NCBI RefSeq assembly: GCF_030410135.1
Contig: NZ_JAUGQQ010000001.1
Span: 667,084-731,083, forward strand
Length of the DNA stretch: 64,000 bases
From: Aequorivita aurantiaca
Lineage (GTDB): Bacteria; Bacteroidota; Bacteroidia; Flavobacteriales; Flavobacteriaceae
Direction of reading: 5' to 3'
Of this stretch, positions 7,887-18,338 are shown piece by piece (within the stretch, counting starts at the first letter, position 1; the number at the start of each line of letters is the position of its first letter). Under the pieces are notes generated by a model, which saw only the letters and a program-made list of their open reading frames with translations, was not told the origin of the DNA and ran no database searches. A program made the translations under genes and the position numbers.

Positions 7887-10640
7887 ATGGCTGAAGTAAA
7901 AACGAAAAGACTAAGTCAGGTATTACGTGAGTTCAACATCTCGTTGGATCGTGCCGTGGAATTTTTGGGTTCCAAAGGGTTCGATGTGGACGCAAGTCCC
8001 AATACCAAAATTACGGGTGAAGAATACGAAGTTCTTTTTGAAGAGTTTGAAACCGACAAAAGTAAAAAAGTAGCTTCAAAAGAAGTAGGCGAAGAAAAAC
8101 GCAAAGAAAAAGAAGAATTACGTTTGGAGCGCGAGCGGGAGCTTGAAGAAAAACAGAAAAAGGAGGAAGCCTCACGCGTTATTAAGGCAGAAGCCAAACT
8201 TGAAGGTCCCAAGCAAGTAGGGAAAATTGATTTGGATGCCGGAAAACCAAAAAAGGAGCCTGCCAAAACCGAGGAAAAGCCCGTCGAACCCAAAATAGAA
8301 GCGGAACCTGAGATTATAGCTGAAAAGCCCGAGGCGGAAATCCAGCAATTAGAGCCGAAAGAAGAACCAGCACCCATCGCTCCCCAAAAAGTGGAAAAGC
8401 CGATCAGTGTTGAAAAACCTAAAGAAAAAGCAGAAGAAACCCCTACGCCAAAGGAGGAGCCTCAGAAAGAAACACCTAAAGAATCCGATACCGTAACCAC
8501 GCAATATCGAAAACTTGAGGGCCCCAACTTTACCGGACAGAAGATAGATCTTACCCAATTCAAAAAACCGGAAAAGAAAAAGGAAACAAAGACTGACGAT
8601 AAAAAGGACAAAAAAGGGAAAAGACGCCGCATAAGTAAGGAAGCCCCTAAAAATGCAACTACCGGAAATACCAATAATTTTAAGGACAACCGTGGTCCAG
8701 CTAGAAAAGGAAGAAGCACGGCACCAAAAGAAGAGCCCAGCGAAGAAGAAGTACAAAAACAAGTGCGCGAAACCTTGGAGAAACTGCAAGGCAAATCTTC
8801 CAAAGGGAAGGGCGCAAAATACCGCCGCGAAAAGCGGGATACACACCGTCAAAAATTTGATGAACTTGCCCAACAAGAGGCGGATAACAAACTTATAAAA
8901 GTTACCGAGTTCGTTACAGCAAGTGAAATGGCAACTATGATGGATGTTCCTGTCACCAAAATTATTTCAGCTTGTATGAGTTTGGGAATGATGGTGACAA
9001 TGAATCAGCGTTTAGATGCCGAAACCTTAAGTATTGTTGCCGAGGAATTCGGATATGAAGTAGAATTTGTAACCGCAGACATTGAAGTGGCCGTCGATCA
9101 AAAAACAGATGCGCCGGAAGATTTAATGCCGCGTGCGCCAATCGTTACCGTAATGGGACACGTTGACCACGGAAAAACATCACTACTGGATTATATTCGA
9201 AAGGAAAATGTTATAGCGGGTGAGTCCGGTGGAATCACACAGCATATTGGTGCCTACGGTGTTGAACTTGAAGGAGGCCAAAAAATAGCATTTCTCGATA
9301 CTCCCGGTCACGAGGCATTTACTGCAATGCGCGCCCGTGGAGCTCAAGTAACGGACCTTGCAATTATTGTTGTAGCGGCAGATGATGATATAATGCCCCA
9401 AACCAAGGAAGCAATCAGCCACGCCCAAGCGGCTGGAGTTCCGATTGTTTTCGCCATCAACAAAATAGATAAGCCAAGCGCAAATCCGGAAAAAATCAAA
9501 GAAGGTCTTGCTCAAATGAATTTGCTAGTCGAAGACTGGGGCGGTAAAATTCAATCGCACGACATTTCTGCCAAAACAGGTGCAGGTGTTAAAGAGTTGT
9601 TGGAGAAAGTACTTCTTGAAGCAGAATTGCTCGAACTTACTGCAAATCCGAACCGTCAAGCATTCGGAACCGTCGTGGAAGCATTCTTGGACAAAGGTCG
9701 TGGATATGTTTCCACCGTACTTGTTCAAGGAGGAACACTTAAGGTGGGTGATTACGTTCTTGCCGGCCAGAACAGCGGAAAAGTTAAGGCAATGCAAGAC
9801 GAACGCGGCAACAATATTAAAGAAGCGGGGCCATCAACACCAGTTTCTGTTCTTGGCTTGGACGGAGCGCCTCAAGCGGGGGATAAGTTCAATGTATTCG
9901 ATGACGAGCGGGAAGCAAAAGCTATCGCTACCAAAAGAACGCAACTTCAACGGGAGCAATCAGTCAGAACTCAGCGCCACATTACGCTGGATGAAATTGG
10001 AAGACGTATTGCACTTGGCGATTTCAAGGAATTGAACATTATCCTGAAAGGTGATGTGGACGGTTCAGTGGAAGCGTTAACAGATTCCTTCCAAAAACTT
10101 TCAACGGAAGAAATTCAAGTAAATATTATCCACAAAGCAGTGGGTCCCATAACGGAAAGCGATGTATTGCTGGCCTCGGCTTCCGATGCCATCATTATTG
10201 GCTTCAACGTTCGGCCAATGGGCAATGCGCGCCAAATTGCCGATAAGGAAGAAATTGATATCCGAACATATTCCATCATTTATGATGCTATAAACGACGT
10301 GAAAGATGCGATGGAAGGAATGCTTTCCCCAGAAATGAAGGAAGAAATTACCGGAACCGCTGAAATTCGCGAAACGTTCAAAATATCAAAAGTGGGCACC
10401 ATTGCAGGCTGTATGGTACTTACCGGAAAAATATTCCGAAACTCGGGAATACGATTAATCCGCGAAGGCGTGGTAATTTATACGGGAGAACTCGCCTCTC
10501 TAAAACGTTTTAAAGATGATGTGAAGGAAGTAGCCAAAGGTTATGACTGCGGAATTCAAATCAAAAATTACAATGACATTTATGAAAATGATATTATTGA
10601 AGCCTTCCAAGAGGTTGCAGTAAAGAAAAAGTTGAAGTAA
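7887..10640 (+). CDS. infB: Translation initiation factor IF-2
   Basis: The protein has 917 residues. A short N-terminal IF2_N domain ([20 protein letters not shown]) is followed by about 250 residues rich in Lys, Glu and Pro, a second IF2_N unit near 340-400, and the GTPase core starting at about residue 420. The G1 motif GHVDHGKT is at 424-431, G3 is DTPGHEAF, and G4 is NKID. Domains II, III and IV follow in normal order. IF-2 delivers initiator tRNA to the ribosome. The charged linker is low-complexity and produces many spurious antisense frames. The gene ends the operon and is followed by a strong terminator. Confidence 0.98.
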   Translation: MAEVKTKRLSQVLREFNISLDRAVEFLGSKGFDVDASPNTKITGEEYEVLFEEFETDKSKKVASKEVGEEKRKEKEELRLERERELEEKQKKEEASRVIKAEAKLEGPKQVGKIDLDAGKPKKEPAKTEEKPVEPKIEAEPEIIAEKPEAEIQQLEPKEEPAPIAPQKVEKPISVEKPKEKAEETPTPKEEPQKETPKESDTVTTQYRKLEGPNFTGQKIDLTQFKKPEKKKETKTDDKKDKKGKRRRISKEAPKNATTGNTNNFKDNRGPARKGRSTAPKEEPSEEEVQKQVRETLEKLQGKSSKGKGAKYRREKRDTHRQKFDELAQQEADNKLIKVTEFVTASEMATMMDVPVTKIISACMSLGMMVTMNQRLDAETLSIVAEEFGYEVEFVTADIEVAVDQKTDAPEDLMPRAPIVTVMGHVDHGKTSLLDYIRKENVIAGESGGITQHIGAYGVELEGGQKIAFLDTPGHEAFTAMRARGAQVTDLAIIVVAADDDIMPQTKEAISHAQAAGVPIVFAINKIDKPSANPEKIKEGLAQMNLLVEDWGGKIQSHDISAKTGAGVKELLEKVLLEAELLELTANPNRQAFGTVVEAFLDKGRGYVSTVLVQGGTLKVGDYVLAGQNSGKVKAMQDERGNNIKEAGPSTPVSVLGLDGAPQAGDKFNVFDDEREAKAIATKRTQLQREQSVRTQRHITLDEIGRRIALGDFKELNIILKGDVDGSVEALTDSFQKLSTEEIQVNIIHKAVGPITESDVLLASASDAIIIGFNVRPMGNARQIADKEEIDIRTYSIIYDAINDVKDAMEGMLSPEMKEEITGTAEIRETFKISKVGTIAGCMVLTGKIFRNSGIRLIREGVVIYTGELASLKRFKDDVKEVAKGYDCGIQIKNYNDIYENDIIEAFQEVAVKKKLK

Positions 10641-10662
10641 TTTAACGTTCAATATATTTTGT

Positions 10663-10698
10663 AAAACGACCCAAGAAGTATTTTTTTGGGTCGTTTTT
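10663..10698 (+). terminator. Rho-independent terminator after infB
   Basis: AAAACGACCCAA (10663-10674) pairs with TTGGGTCGTTTT (10686-10697), with an 11-base loop and a run of T at the end. It lies 22 bases after the infB stop. The A-rich 5' arm could allow termination in either direction, but the next gene is on the plus strand. Confidence 0.9.
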
Positions 10699-10772
10699 GA
10701 TTTGGATCAATTTTAATATTCCAAAAATTGTAACATCCACTTTTTTTGCGTGTCTATTAAGAAAACTTTCAA

Positions 10773-13262
10773 ATGAAATTTTTCTTTAGGGCATTTCTGT
10801 TCACAGTTGCCATATTTTTCGGTCTTAGCACACATTCCCAAACTTCTGACAGTATTCCACGGAAAAAAATAACTATTCCCCGAATATACGAAGCTCCTAA
10901 AATTGATGGAATTTTAGATGATCCCGTTTGGCAAAATGCTCCCATTGCTACCGATTTTGTTGAGCGAATGCCAACCAATGGCAAGCCAATTCCAGATAGT
11001 CTTAAAACTGACGTTAAAATTGTATATGATGATTTGGGAATATACTTCGGTGCCAAAATGATGGACCCGAATCCCGATCAAATCCTAAAAGAATTAACCG
11101 AAAGGGATGGCATCGGCAACGATGATTTTTTCTTTATTCTTTTAAATGGCTACAATGACCGACAACAAAGTCTGCAGTTTATAGTCACGGCCGCCGGAGT
11201 GCAGTATGATGCTAAAATGACAAATGACAACGAAGACAGTTCTTGGAATGGAATATGGTATAGCGCCGTAAAAATTAACGAAGATGGATGGGTTGCCGAA
11301 ATATTTATTCCCTATTCCGAGGTGCGGTTCCCAAGTAAGAGCAAGCAGTTATGGGGCCTAAATATGGAACGTGAATTCCGAAGGGACAGGATTCGCTATT
11401 CATGGAGTCCAATTGATAATACCAAAGGATCCTTTTCAATTTACGATGGAGAAATTTATGGAATTGAGAATGTGCAATCTCCCATCAGACTTTCGTTCCA
11501 GCCTTATGTATCGGCCTATGTGAATGATTACGACGGCAAGACCGAAACAATTATTAATGGCGGAATGGATCTTAAATACGGCATCAATGACGCCTTCACC
11601 TTGGATATGATTTTAATTCCAGATTTTGGGCAATCAAAGTTTGACGCAGAGGTGTTAAACCTATCTGCGTTTGAAACACAATATGAAGAAAATCGTGCTT
11701 TTTTTACCGAAGGAACGGAATTGTTTACAAAGGGCAATCTCTTTTATTCCCGCCGTGTAGGTGGCTATCCTTCGGGAAATCCAAATCTTAATGAAAACGA
11801 GGAGATTGAGGTCTATCCTTCTACGGTTGATTTGATAAATGCTTTTAAAATTTCTGGAAGAACGGAAGATAATCTAGGAATTGGAATATTTAACGCCATT
11901 ACTGAACGCACTTATGCCGATATCAAAAATGTCGAAACCGAAGAAACACGCAAGGAATTAGTGGAGCCATTGGCAAATTATAACATAGTGGTTTTGGACC
12001 AACGCTTCGGGGATAGTTCTTCGGTTTCATTTGTGAATACCAACGTAGTCCGTGAAGGTGATTTTCGCGATGCGAACGCAACGGGCCTGTATATGGACCT
12101 CACCAATAAAAAGAACACCTATAATTATTATGCCAGTGCCGAGGGCAGTTGGGTGAAGGAGGGCGATGTAAAATTTGGTGTTGAAGGTATTGGCGGAATG
12201 GCAAAAATTAGCGGTAAAAACAGGTTTTCCGGAGAAATCAATTTTCGAACTAAGAATTATGATATTAATGATCTGGGATATTCAAGCAATGTGAATTTCA
12301 TAACGTATTCCGGATATTATGGATATCGCTATCTTCAGCCGAAAGGAAATTTGAACAATCTATTCCTGAATTTTAATTTGAACTATACGCGAAGGCTCGA
12401 AACTGATCTTTACAACAGGCTTCTTTTCAATTTCAATTCCAGTTTCACCACAAAGGAATTTTTCGGCTTTGGCGGCGGTTTTGAAACGACTCCCTTTGGA
12501 ACAAATGACATATACGAACCGAGGGTAGCCGGAAAATACGTAATTGTTCCCGACTATTATGATGTTTGGGGTTGGATTTCTACCGACTACAGAAAAAAAC
12601 TTGCCGTAGATGCCACCATTGATTGGTATAAATATAACGAACCCGGCCGCGGGGAATTAAGGCTGGAACTGAAACCACAATATCGCATATCAGATAAATG
12701 GAAACTGTTTTTAAGCACCAATGTCACGCTTTCAGACAAAGAAGAAGGATTCGTGGATTTGGTTGAGGAAGATATAATTTTTGGAAAACGGGATAGAAAT
12801 ACCGTAATAAATTCATTGGAGTCGCAGTATATTTTCAACAATACTATGGCGCTCAATTTGGCCTTCCGACATTATTATTCCGAAGTGGATTATAGCCAAT
12901 ACCTCACATTGCAGGATGACGGAACTCTTCTCATAAATACAGACTACAGCCAAAACCAAGATGCAACATACAATAACTGGAATGTAGATGTTCGCTTTTC
13001 TTGGTGGTTCGCGCCAGGCAGCCAACTTTCACTGCTTTACAGAAATGCAATGGAAAGTTATATTAGCGATTCCCGGGTAAATTTGACAAACAATTTCAAG
13101 AATCTTTTTGATGAACCGCAGCTCAACAGTCTTTCCTTGCGCGTTAGCTATTATTTGGATTACAACAGAATGAAGAATTGGTGGGGCCCAAAGTCCCAAT
13201 CGACGGGCGTTGACACTAATTTAATTAATTCAAAAATGGGAAAAGCAACCCATAACGGATAA
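10773..13262 (+). CDS. DUF5916 outer-membrane protein with N-terminal CBM9-like domain
   Basis: The protein has 829 residues with a Sec signal peptide ending near THSQ (about residue 23). Residues 35-230 resemble the carbohydrate-binding family 9-like domain: PRIYEAPKIDGILDDPVW, then VKIVYDDLGIYFGAKM and a WRY-type 'GWVAEIFIPYSEVRF' segment. The rest (DUF5916) is rich in alternating aromatic beta-strands ending in YYLDYNRMKNW, consistent with an outer-membrane beta-barrel. Such proteins are frequent in Bacteroidota and their substrate is unknown. The tail after residue 810 is non-barrel and polar. It stands alone between the infB terminator and the convergent SPOR gene 14 bases away. No obvious TAnnTTTG element was found upstream. 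Confidence 0.82.
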   Translation: MKFFFRAFLFTVAIFFGLSTHSQTSDSIPRKKITIPRIYEAPKIDGILDDPVWQNAPIATDFVERMPTNGKPIPDSLKTDVKIVYDDLGIYFGAKMMDPNPDQILKELTERDGIGNDDFFFILLNGYNDRQQSLQFIVTAAGVQYDAKMTNDNEDSSWNGIWYSAVKINEDGWVAEIFIPYSEVRFPSKSKQLWGLNMEREFRRDRIRYSWSPIDNTKGSFSIYDGEIYGIENVQSPIRLSFQPYVSAYVNDYDGKTETIINGGMDLKYGINDAFTLDMILIPDFGQSKFDAEVLNLSAFETQYEENRAFFTEGTELFTKGNLFYSRRVGGYPSGNPNLNENEEIEVYPSTVDLINAFKISGRTEDNLGIGIFNAITERTYADIKNVETEETRKELVEPLANYNIVVLDQRFGDSSSVSFVNTNVVREGDFRDANATGLYMDLTNKKNTYNYYASAEGSWVKEGDVKFGVEGIGGMAKISGKNRFSGEINFRTKNYDINDLGYSSNVNFITYSGYYGYRYLQPKGNLNNLFLNFNLNYTRRLETDLYNRLLFNFNSSFTTKEFFGFGGGFETTPFGTNDIYEPRVAGKYVIVPDYYDVWGWISTDYRKKLAVDATIDWYKYNEPGRGELRLELKPQYRISDKWKLFLSTNVTLSDKEEGFVDLVEEDIIFGKRDRNTVINSLESQYIFNNTMALNLAFRHYYSEVDYSQYLTLQDDGTLLINTDYSQNQDATYNNWNVDVRFSWWFAPGSQLSLLYRNAMESYISDSRVNLTNNFKNLFDEPQLNSLSLRVSYYLDYNRMKNWWGPKSQSTGVDTNLINSKMGKATHNG

Positions 13263-13276
13263 CGGCCTACAGGTTC

Positions 13277-13672
13277 TTATTTTCGTCTTTCGGGCTTTAA
13301 AATGAATGCCGATGCAAAGTTATTCTGAATTTCAATTAAGGCACGTTCCGCCTCAATGCGCGTGGTAAAGTTTCCTGCCCATACTTTGTAGTTGGGCGTT
13401 TCATATTCTATTGATGCGGGCCAATTGCTATAGCTCCCTTTGTATTTTCTCAGAACTTGATTCGCTTTATCCAATTCTCCGTAATAAAGTTGAATTGTAT
13501 ATCCATCGGAAAATTCCCGGTCCTTTTCAAGCGCCTTTTTCAGCTCCAGTAATTCTGTAATTTTTGGATCTTGGTTTACCGTTAAAGTCGCGCTCTGTGC
13601 AACGGCTTTTCCAGAGACAAAAAACAATAAAATACTGACGATAAATATTTTCGGAATCGGGTGGGAATTCAT
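13277..13672 (-). CDS. Secreted SPOR-domain protein
   Basis: The protein has 131 residues. A signal peptide (FIVSILLFFVSGKAVAQ, cleavage near 26) is followed by a linker with a coiled-coil-like ELLELKKALEKDREF and a SPOR domain from about residue 55 (GYTIQLYYGELDKANQVL to EIQNNFASAFIL). SPOR domains bind denuded peptidoglycan glycan strands, often at division sites, so a periplasmic location on the wall is expected. It is convergent with the DUF5916 gene and divergent from the actA operon. The small size and lack of any other domain suggest a simple binding protein rather than an enzyme. Confidence 0.88.
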   Translation of the reverse strand: MNSHPIPKIFIVSILLFFVSGKAVAQSATLTVNQDPKITELLELKKALEKDREFSDGYTIQLYYGELDKANQVLRKYKGSYSNWPASIEYETPNYKVWAGNFTTRIEAERALIEIQNNFASAFILKPERRK

Positions 13673-13690
13673 ATTAATTTATATTTAATG

Positions 13691-13747
13691 CAAATGTAAA
13701 ACTTAATAACTTCGGGAAGGCCGAAAAAATTATTTAGAACAAATATA
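13691..13747 (-). promoter_or_regulatory. Two putative -7 elements for the SPOR gene
   Basis: On the minus strand TACATTTG occurs at 13698-13691 and TATATTTG at 13747-13740, both matching TAnnTTTG. The first would give a leader of about 15 bases and the second about 65 bases before the start at 13672. A short inverted repeat TTCGG...CCGAA (13711-13725) lies between them. No convincing -33 TTG accompanies either. Confidence 0.4.
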
Positions 13748-13796
13748 AATTAAGAGTTAACACTTTGTTTGGATTTTCAAAATCGACTTTATAATG

Positions 13797-13847
13797 TACT
13801 TTTGTCCCTTTATTTGAGGTGCAGAACGACCCTTATGATTACATTTG
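13797..13847 (+). promoter_or_regulatory. Putative promoter region of the act-cox operon
   Basis: TACTTTTG (13797-13804) and TACATTTG (13840-13847) both match TAnnTTTG. TTTG sequences stand upstream of each (13768-13771 and 13813-13816) but 23-25 bases away, slightly longer than the usual 19-21. The second overlaps a small inverted repeat, ACATTT (13841-13846) with AAATGT (13853-13858). Transcripts would carry a leader of about 40 to 85 bases before actA at 13895. The motifs also argue that the coding start is not the upstream TTG at 13769. Confidence 0.5.
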
Positions 13848-13894
13848 TTCGTAAATGTTTCTGTTCCAATTTAGACCATAATTTAACCATTAGT

Positions 13895-15202
13895 ATGAAA
13901 AAGGTGAATTTTATACATCTACGCTCAAAATTGCCATTTCTTCTGTTAGTGTTTTCACTAACTTTTTCAACTACCATATATTCTCAAGATGAAGCGGCCG
14001 CCGGAGGCGATGTTGCGGCAGGTGATGTTGCAGCTGGAGAATCCTTATTTAAAGCCAATTGTGCTGCTTGTCATAAATTGGACGGCAAAGCAGTGGGGCC
14101 ACCACTTAGAGGGGTAGCTGAAAAATATGATCGTGACTGGCTTCAGGATTGGATCCACAACAGTCAGGCAATGATTGCTAGTGGCGATCCGGTGGCAATA
14201 AAAATATTTGAGGAATATAACAGGGCCATAATGACTCCTTTTCCGGGACTTTCAGCTACTGATATTGATAACATTCTAGCCTATACCAGCCAGCCGAAAG
14301 CTGCGCCACAAACTCCCACTACAGCTGCTACTACCGGGACCTCAACAGGTGATGGTGGTGGAGTTTCGAATAGTTTAATTTTAGGTGCTTTAGCGCTCAT
14401 TTTTCTTTTGCTTGTAATCACGCTTTATTTGGTTACAAACACTCTCAAGAAAATAGCGGAAGCACAAGGGGTAGTGTATGAGGAAAAAGTGAAACGCACC
14501 CCAATTTGGAAGGCCTTTGTACAAAATCAATTTTTGGTGCTTTCAGTATCTATCTTTCTTATTCTTGCCGCAGGATATTTTGCTTATGGCTATCTGATGC
14601 AAGTGGGTGTGGATCAGGGATACTCTCCCGTTCAGCCCATTCACTATTCGCATAAAATACACGCTGGAGACAATCAAATAGACTGTAATTACTGCCATAG
14701 CTCCGCAAGACAGAGTAAAACTGCAGGCATTCCTTCTTTAAATGTTTGTATGAATTGTCATAAAAATATTTCTGAAGTTGCCCCAGAAACAGCAACTGCG
14801 GAATATTCAAAAGAATTTTACGATGGCGAAATTGCCAAATTATACAAAGCGGTAGGTTGGGATGTAGAAAACCAAGCTTATACTGGTAAAACTGAGCCAG
14901 TGAAATGGGTGCGAATCCATAACCTTCCAGATTTTGTTTATTTCAACCACTCACAGCACGTAACTGTTGCGGGCGTTGCCTGCCAGACCTGTCACGGAGA
15001 AATCCAGGAGATGGAAATTGTGGAGCAGTTTTCACCACTTACAATGGGATGGTGTATTGATTGCCACCGCGAGACGAATGTGAATTTGGAAACGAATGAA
15101 TATTACGCCAAAATCCACGAGGAGCTTTCAAAGAAGTATGGTGTGGCAAAACTAACGATTGCCGAAATGGGTGGATTGGAATGTGGCAAATGTCACTATT
15201 AA
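13895..15202 (+). CDS. actA: ACIII subunit ActA, multiheme cytochrome c
   Basis: The start at 13895 (MKKVNFIHLRSKL) gives 435 residues and a good signal peptide ending near IYSQ. The same frame is open back to 13769, but that region holds promoter motifs. There are six CxxCH heme-binding motifs: one in an N-terminal class I cytochrome c domain (C56-AAC-H60), then a transmembrane helix near residue 160, a second near 215, and five in the C-terminal ActA region (CNYCH from 264, CMNCH, CQTCH, CIDCH, CGKCH at the end). ActA is the periplasmic multiheme subunit that takes electrons from ActB and passes them toward the monoheme subunit or the oxidase. It is the first gene of actABCDEF. Confidence 0.93.
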   Translation: MKKVNFIHLRSKLPFLLLVFSLTFSTTIYSQDEAAAGGDVAAGDVAAGESLFKANCAACHKLDGKAVGPPLRGVAEKYDRDWLQDWIHNSQAMIASGDPVAIKIFEEYNRAIMTPFPGLSATDIDNILAYTSQPKAAPQTPTTAATTGTSTGDGGGVSNSLILGALALIFLLLVITLYLVTNTLKKIAEAQGVVYEEKVKRTPIWKAFVQNQFLVLSVSIFLILAAGYFAYGYLMQVGVDQGYSPVQPIHYSHKIHAGDNQIDCNYCHSSARQSKTAGIPSLNVCMNCHKNISEVAPETATAEYSKEFYDGEIAKLYKAVGWDVENQAYTGKTEPVKWVRIHNLPDFVYFNHSQHVTVAGVACQTCHGEIQEMEIVEQFSPLTMGWCIDCHRETNVNLETNEYYAKIHEELSKKYGVAKLTIAEMGGLECGKCHY

Positions 15203-15236
15203 TTAATTAATTAATTGCATTATTACATATACTAAT

Positions 15237-18200
15237 ATGGCATCAAACAAGAAATACTGGAAAAGTGTTGAAGAGCTGAATGAAGACAGCGTAATTGTTA
15301 AGGCGCTACGGGACAATGAATTTGTAACGGAAATCCCTACAGATGAATTTCTTGGCAACAAAGAAGTGTTGGGAGCTTCCTCAACTACTCGTCGCGATTT
15401 CTTAAAGTATGTAGGTTTTTCTACTGCGGCGGCTACCTTGGCTGCCTGTGAAGGGCCGGTGGTTAAATCAATTCCGTATGTTGTGCTGCCGGATGAAATT
15501 GTTCCGGGTGAAGCGAACTATTATGCCTCCACAATGGCAGATGGTTTTGATTTCGCAAATGTATTGGTAAAAACACGTGAAGGCCGCCCTATCAAAATTC
15601 AGAAAAACGATTTGGCCCAAAACGGCGGAAGCGTGAATGCCCGAGTGCATGCTTCAATACTATCACTATACGATAAAAATAGATTGACAGGTCCAATGGT
15701 GGACGGCAATCAAGTAAGCTGGGCTGAATTTGATACTGCGGTAGCCCAAAAATTGGATGCAATGGCTGGAAAAGATGTGGTGCTTTTGACCCAAACTTTT
15801 GCAAGTCCTTCCACTTCAAAATTAATTTCTGAATTTACGGCGAAGTATCCCAATGTGCGCCATGTGGTATATGATACGGTTTCCTGTTCCGCCGCACTTG
15901 ATGCTTTTCAAGCCAAATATGGAACTAGGGCTTTGCCAGATTATGATTTTTCAAAAGCAGATGTAATTGTTTCCGTGGGGGCCGACTTTCTTGGAGATTG
16001 GCAAGGAGGTAGCTATAGCAAAGGCTATGCGCAAGGCCGCATTCCGAAAAACGGTAAAATCTCAAGACATATTCAATTTGAGGCCAATCTCACATTAACG
16101 GGAGGAAAGGCAGACAAGCGAGTTTTGGCAACACCAACCCAGCAACATCAAATTATGAAGGCCTTAACCGGTGGCAGTGCCTCTGGTTTGCCCCAACATC
16201 TTGCCGCTGCTGTAAACAGGGCAAAGGCACAACTTCAAAGTGCTGGAAGACGGGCGATATTGGTAACAAGTTTGCCCGACGTTGAATCCCAGACTATGGC
16301 TTTAAATTTTAACTCCAATAGTGAAGTAATTGATGTTAACAAACCTTTGCTTATTAGACAGGGAAGCAACAGTGAAGTGATGAACGTTATAAATGGCGTT
16401 GTTTCTGGAACCATTAAAGGATTGATTACCGTGGGAGTTAACCCGGTTTATTCCTTTCCAAATAATGTAGCATTTGCAGAAGCATATAAAAAACTTGAAA
16501 TGACTCTTGCGTTCGCCATGAGAATGGACGAAACTGCATCCTTGTCAAAAATGGTTGCCGCCACCCCTCATTATCTAGAATCTTGGGGCGATGCGCAAAT
16601 AAAAAAAGGCACCTATAGCCTTATGCAGCCCACAATTCGTCCTTTGTTCAACACGCGTCAATTTCAAGATTGCTTGATGCAGTGGACCGGAAAGGCACCG
16701 AATTATTTTAATTATATAAAAGAAAATTGGACTGCCTCCATTTTGGAAGGCGGATCATGGAACAAAGCATTGGAAGCTGGAGTTTTGGCCAGTAGCGCCG
16801 AAGTTACGATGGAGGAGTTAAAACCTGCCGCCGAAGGTGCTGGTGCAATGGAAACGAGTACTACAAACGGGGCGCTTTCGGCACTAATGCAAGATGGAAA
16901 ATATGAACTCACACTTTACACATCCACAGGTTTGGGTGATGGTCAACAAGCTAACAATCCTTGGTTGCAGGAGTTTCCGGACCCCCTTACAAGAGCTTCT
17001 TGGGACAATTATCTTACTGTTTCAGCAGCTGATGCTGAGGAACTGGGTCTGGAAAATTATCATGTTTCCAATGGCGCTTTGAACGGAAGTTATGTAAACA
17101 TTAGTTTGGGCAACATTAAGGTTGAAAATGTACCTGTTATTATTCAGCCAGGTCAAGCTAAAGGTTCAGTAGGCTTAGCTTTAGGCTATGGTAAAACGGC
17201 TGCCATTCAGGAAGAAATGCAGACTGGCGTAAATGCATATCCGCTATACCAGAACTTCTCTGACATCCAAAAGGTAAATATAGAAAAGACTAGTGGTGTG
17301 CACGAATTTGCATGCGTTCAGCTACAGAGTACAATGGCTGGACGAAGCAATGAAATTGTAAAAGAAACAACTCTAGAAATTTTCAATACTAAAAATATAA
17401 GCGAGTGGAATGCGGTTCCTGTTGTGGATTATGACCATGCACCTATTGAAGTTCGCGACAGAAAGGCTGATATATGGAGCCCATTTGAGGAAACAGTTGG
17501 GCATCATTTCAACCTTTCAATCGATTTAAATTCCTGTACTGGTTGTGGGGCTTGCGTCATCGCTTGTCACGCAGAAAACAATATACCGGTTGTGGGTAAA
17601 GATGAAGTTAGAAAATTCCGCGATATGCACTGGCTGCGTGTTGATAGGTATTATTCTGCAGGGGAAACTTTTAAAGAAGAAATTGAGAAACTTGAAAATC
17701 TTCCCGCTTTTCAAACCTATGAAACCGTGGAAGTTCCGGCATACGAAAACCCACAGGTTGCATTTCAGCCCGTAATGTGCCAGCACTGTAATCACGCGCC
17801 GTGTGAAACAGTTTGTCCTGTGGCGGCAACATCTCACGGTCGCCAAGGCCAAAACCAAATGGCGTACAATCGATGTGTCGGTACAAGGTACTGTGCAAAT
17901 AACTGCCCTTATAAGGTGCGTAGATTTAACTGGTTTTTGTATAGTGAGAATGATGAATTTGACTACAACATGAACAATGACCTTGGTAGAATGGTGCTTA
18001 ACCCAGATGTGGTTGTGCGTTCACGCGGGGTTATGGAAAAATGCACCCTCTGTATCCAAATGACTCAAAAAACAATTCTTGACGCGAAGCGCGAAGGGAG
18101 AGCAATAAAGGATGGCGAGTTTACTACGGCATGTGCAAATGCCTGTGAAACTGGAGCAATGGTTTTTGGAGATGTAAATGATGAATCTTCTGAAATCGTA

Positions 18201-18302
18201 AAAATGAAGAAGGATAACAGAATGTATCACCTCCTTGAAAGTACTGGAACAAGACCGAATGTTTTCTATCAAATGATAGTTAAAAACACAACTGAAGCAT
18301 AA
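15237..18302 (+). CDS. actB: ACIII subunit ActB, molybdopterin-oxidoreductase-like Fe-S protein
   Basis: The protein has 1021 residues. A twin-arginine motif (RRDFLK, R52-R53) precedes a hydrophobic stretch ending in a lipobox-like LAAC (Cys71), so it is exported and probably lipid-anchored. The first two thirds (about 75-720) resemble the molybdopterin-dependent oxidoreductase fold, which in ACIII binds no cofactor. The last 280 residues form a ferredoxin domain with CTGCGACVIAC, CQHCNHAPCETVCP, the RYCANNCP cluster and CTLC plus CANACE motifs, enough for four iron-sulfur clusters. It carries electrons from the quinol site in ActC to ActA. Spacing to actA is 34 bases, filled by four TAAT-type repeats. 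Confidence 0.95.
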   Translation: MASNKKYWKSVEELNEDSVIVKALRDNEFVTEIPTDEFLGNKEVLGASSTTRRDFLKYVGFSTAAATLAACEGPVVKSIPYVVLPDEIVPGEANYYASTMADGFDFANVLVKTREGRPIKIQKNDLAQNGGSVNARVHASILSLYDKNRLTGPMVDGNQVSWAEFDTAVAQKLDAMAGKDVVLLTQTFASPSTSKLISEFTAKYPNVRHVVYDTVSCSAALDAFQAKYGTRALPDYDFSKADVIVSVGADFLGDWQGGSYSKGYAQGRIPKNGKISRHIQFEANLTLTGGKADKRVLATPTQQHQIMKALTGGSASGLPQHLAAAVNRAKAQLQSAGRRAILVTSLPDVESQTMALNFNSNSEVIDVNKPLLIRQGSNSEVMNVINGVVSGTIKGLITVGVNPVYSFPNNVAFAEAYKKLEMTLAFAMRMDETASLSKMVAATPHYLESWGDAQIKKGTYSLMQPTIRPLFNTRQFQDCLMQWTGKAPNYFNYIKENWTASILEGGSWNKALEAGVLASSAEVTMEELKPAAEGAGAMETSTTNGALSALMQDGKYELTLYTSTGLGDGQQANNPWLQEFPDPLTRASWDNYLTVSAADAEELGLENYHVSNGALNGSYVNISLGNIKVENVPVIIQPGQAKGSVGLALGYGKTAAIQEEMQTGVNAYPLYQNFSDIQKVNIEKTSGVHEFACVQLQSTMAGRSNEIVKETTLEIFNTKNISEWNAVPVVDYDHAPIEVRDRKADIWSPFEETVGHHFNLSIDLNSCTGCGACVIACHAENNIPVVGKDEVRKFRDMHWLRVDRYYSAGETFKEEIEKLENLPAFQTYETVEVPAYENPQVAFQPVMCQHCNHAPCETVCPVAATSHGRQGQNQMAYNRCVGTRYCANNCPYKVRRFNWFLYSENDEFDYNMNNDLGRMVLNPDVVVRSRGVMEKCTLCIQMTQKTILDAKREGRAIKDGEFTTACANACETGAMVFGDVNDESSEIVKMKKDNRMYHLLESTGTRPNVFYQMIVKNTTEA

Positions 18303-18338
18303 AAAAGTAATAAAGAACCAATTATTTAAGTATTATAT

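Noticed and set aside
8349..8876. Minus-strand frames opposite the charged linker of infB
   Set aside because: They arise from the low-complexity Lys/Glu region, giving Phe/Leu/Ser runs, and are not genes.
13769..13894. A longer actA frame starting with TTG at 13769
   Set aside because: This part holds two promoter-like -7 motifs, encodes no plausible signal peptide, and the ATG at 13895 begins one.
15203..15236. Four TAAT-type repeats between actA and actB
   Set aside because: A short AT repeat of the kind common in AT-rich spacers; too small to suggest a mobile element or a binding array.
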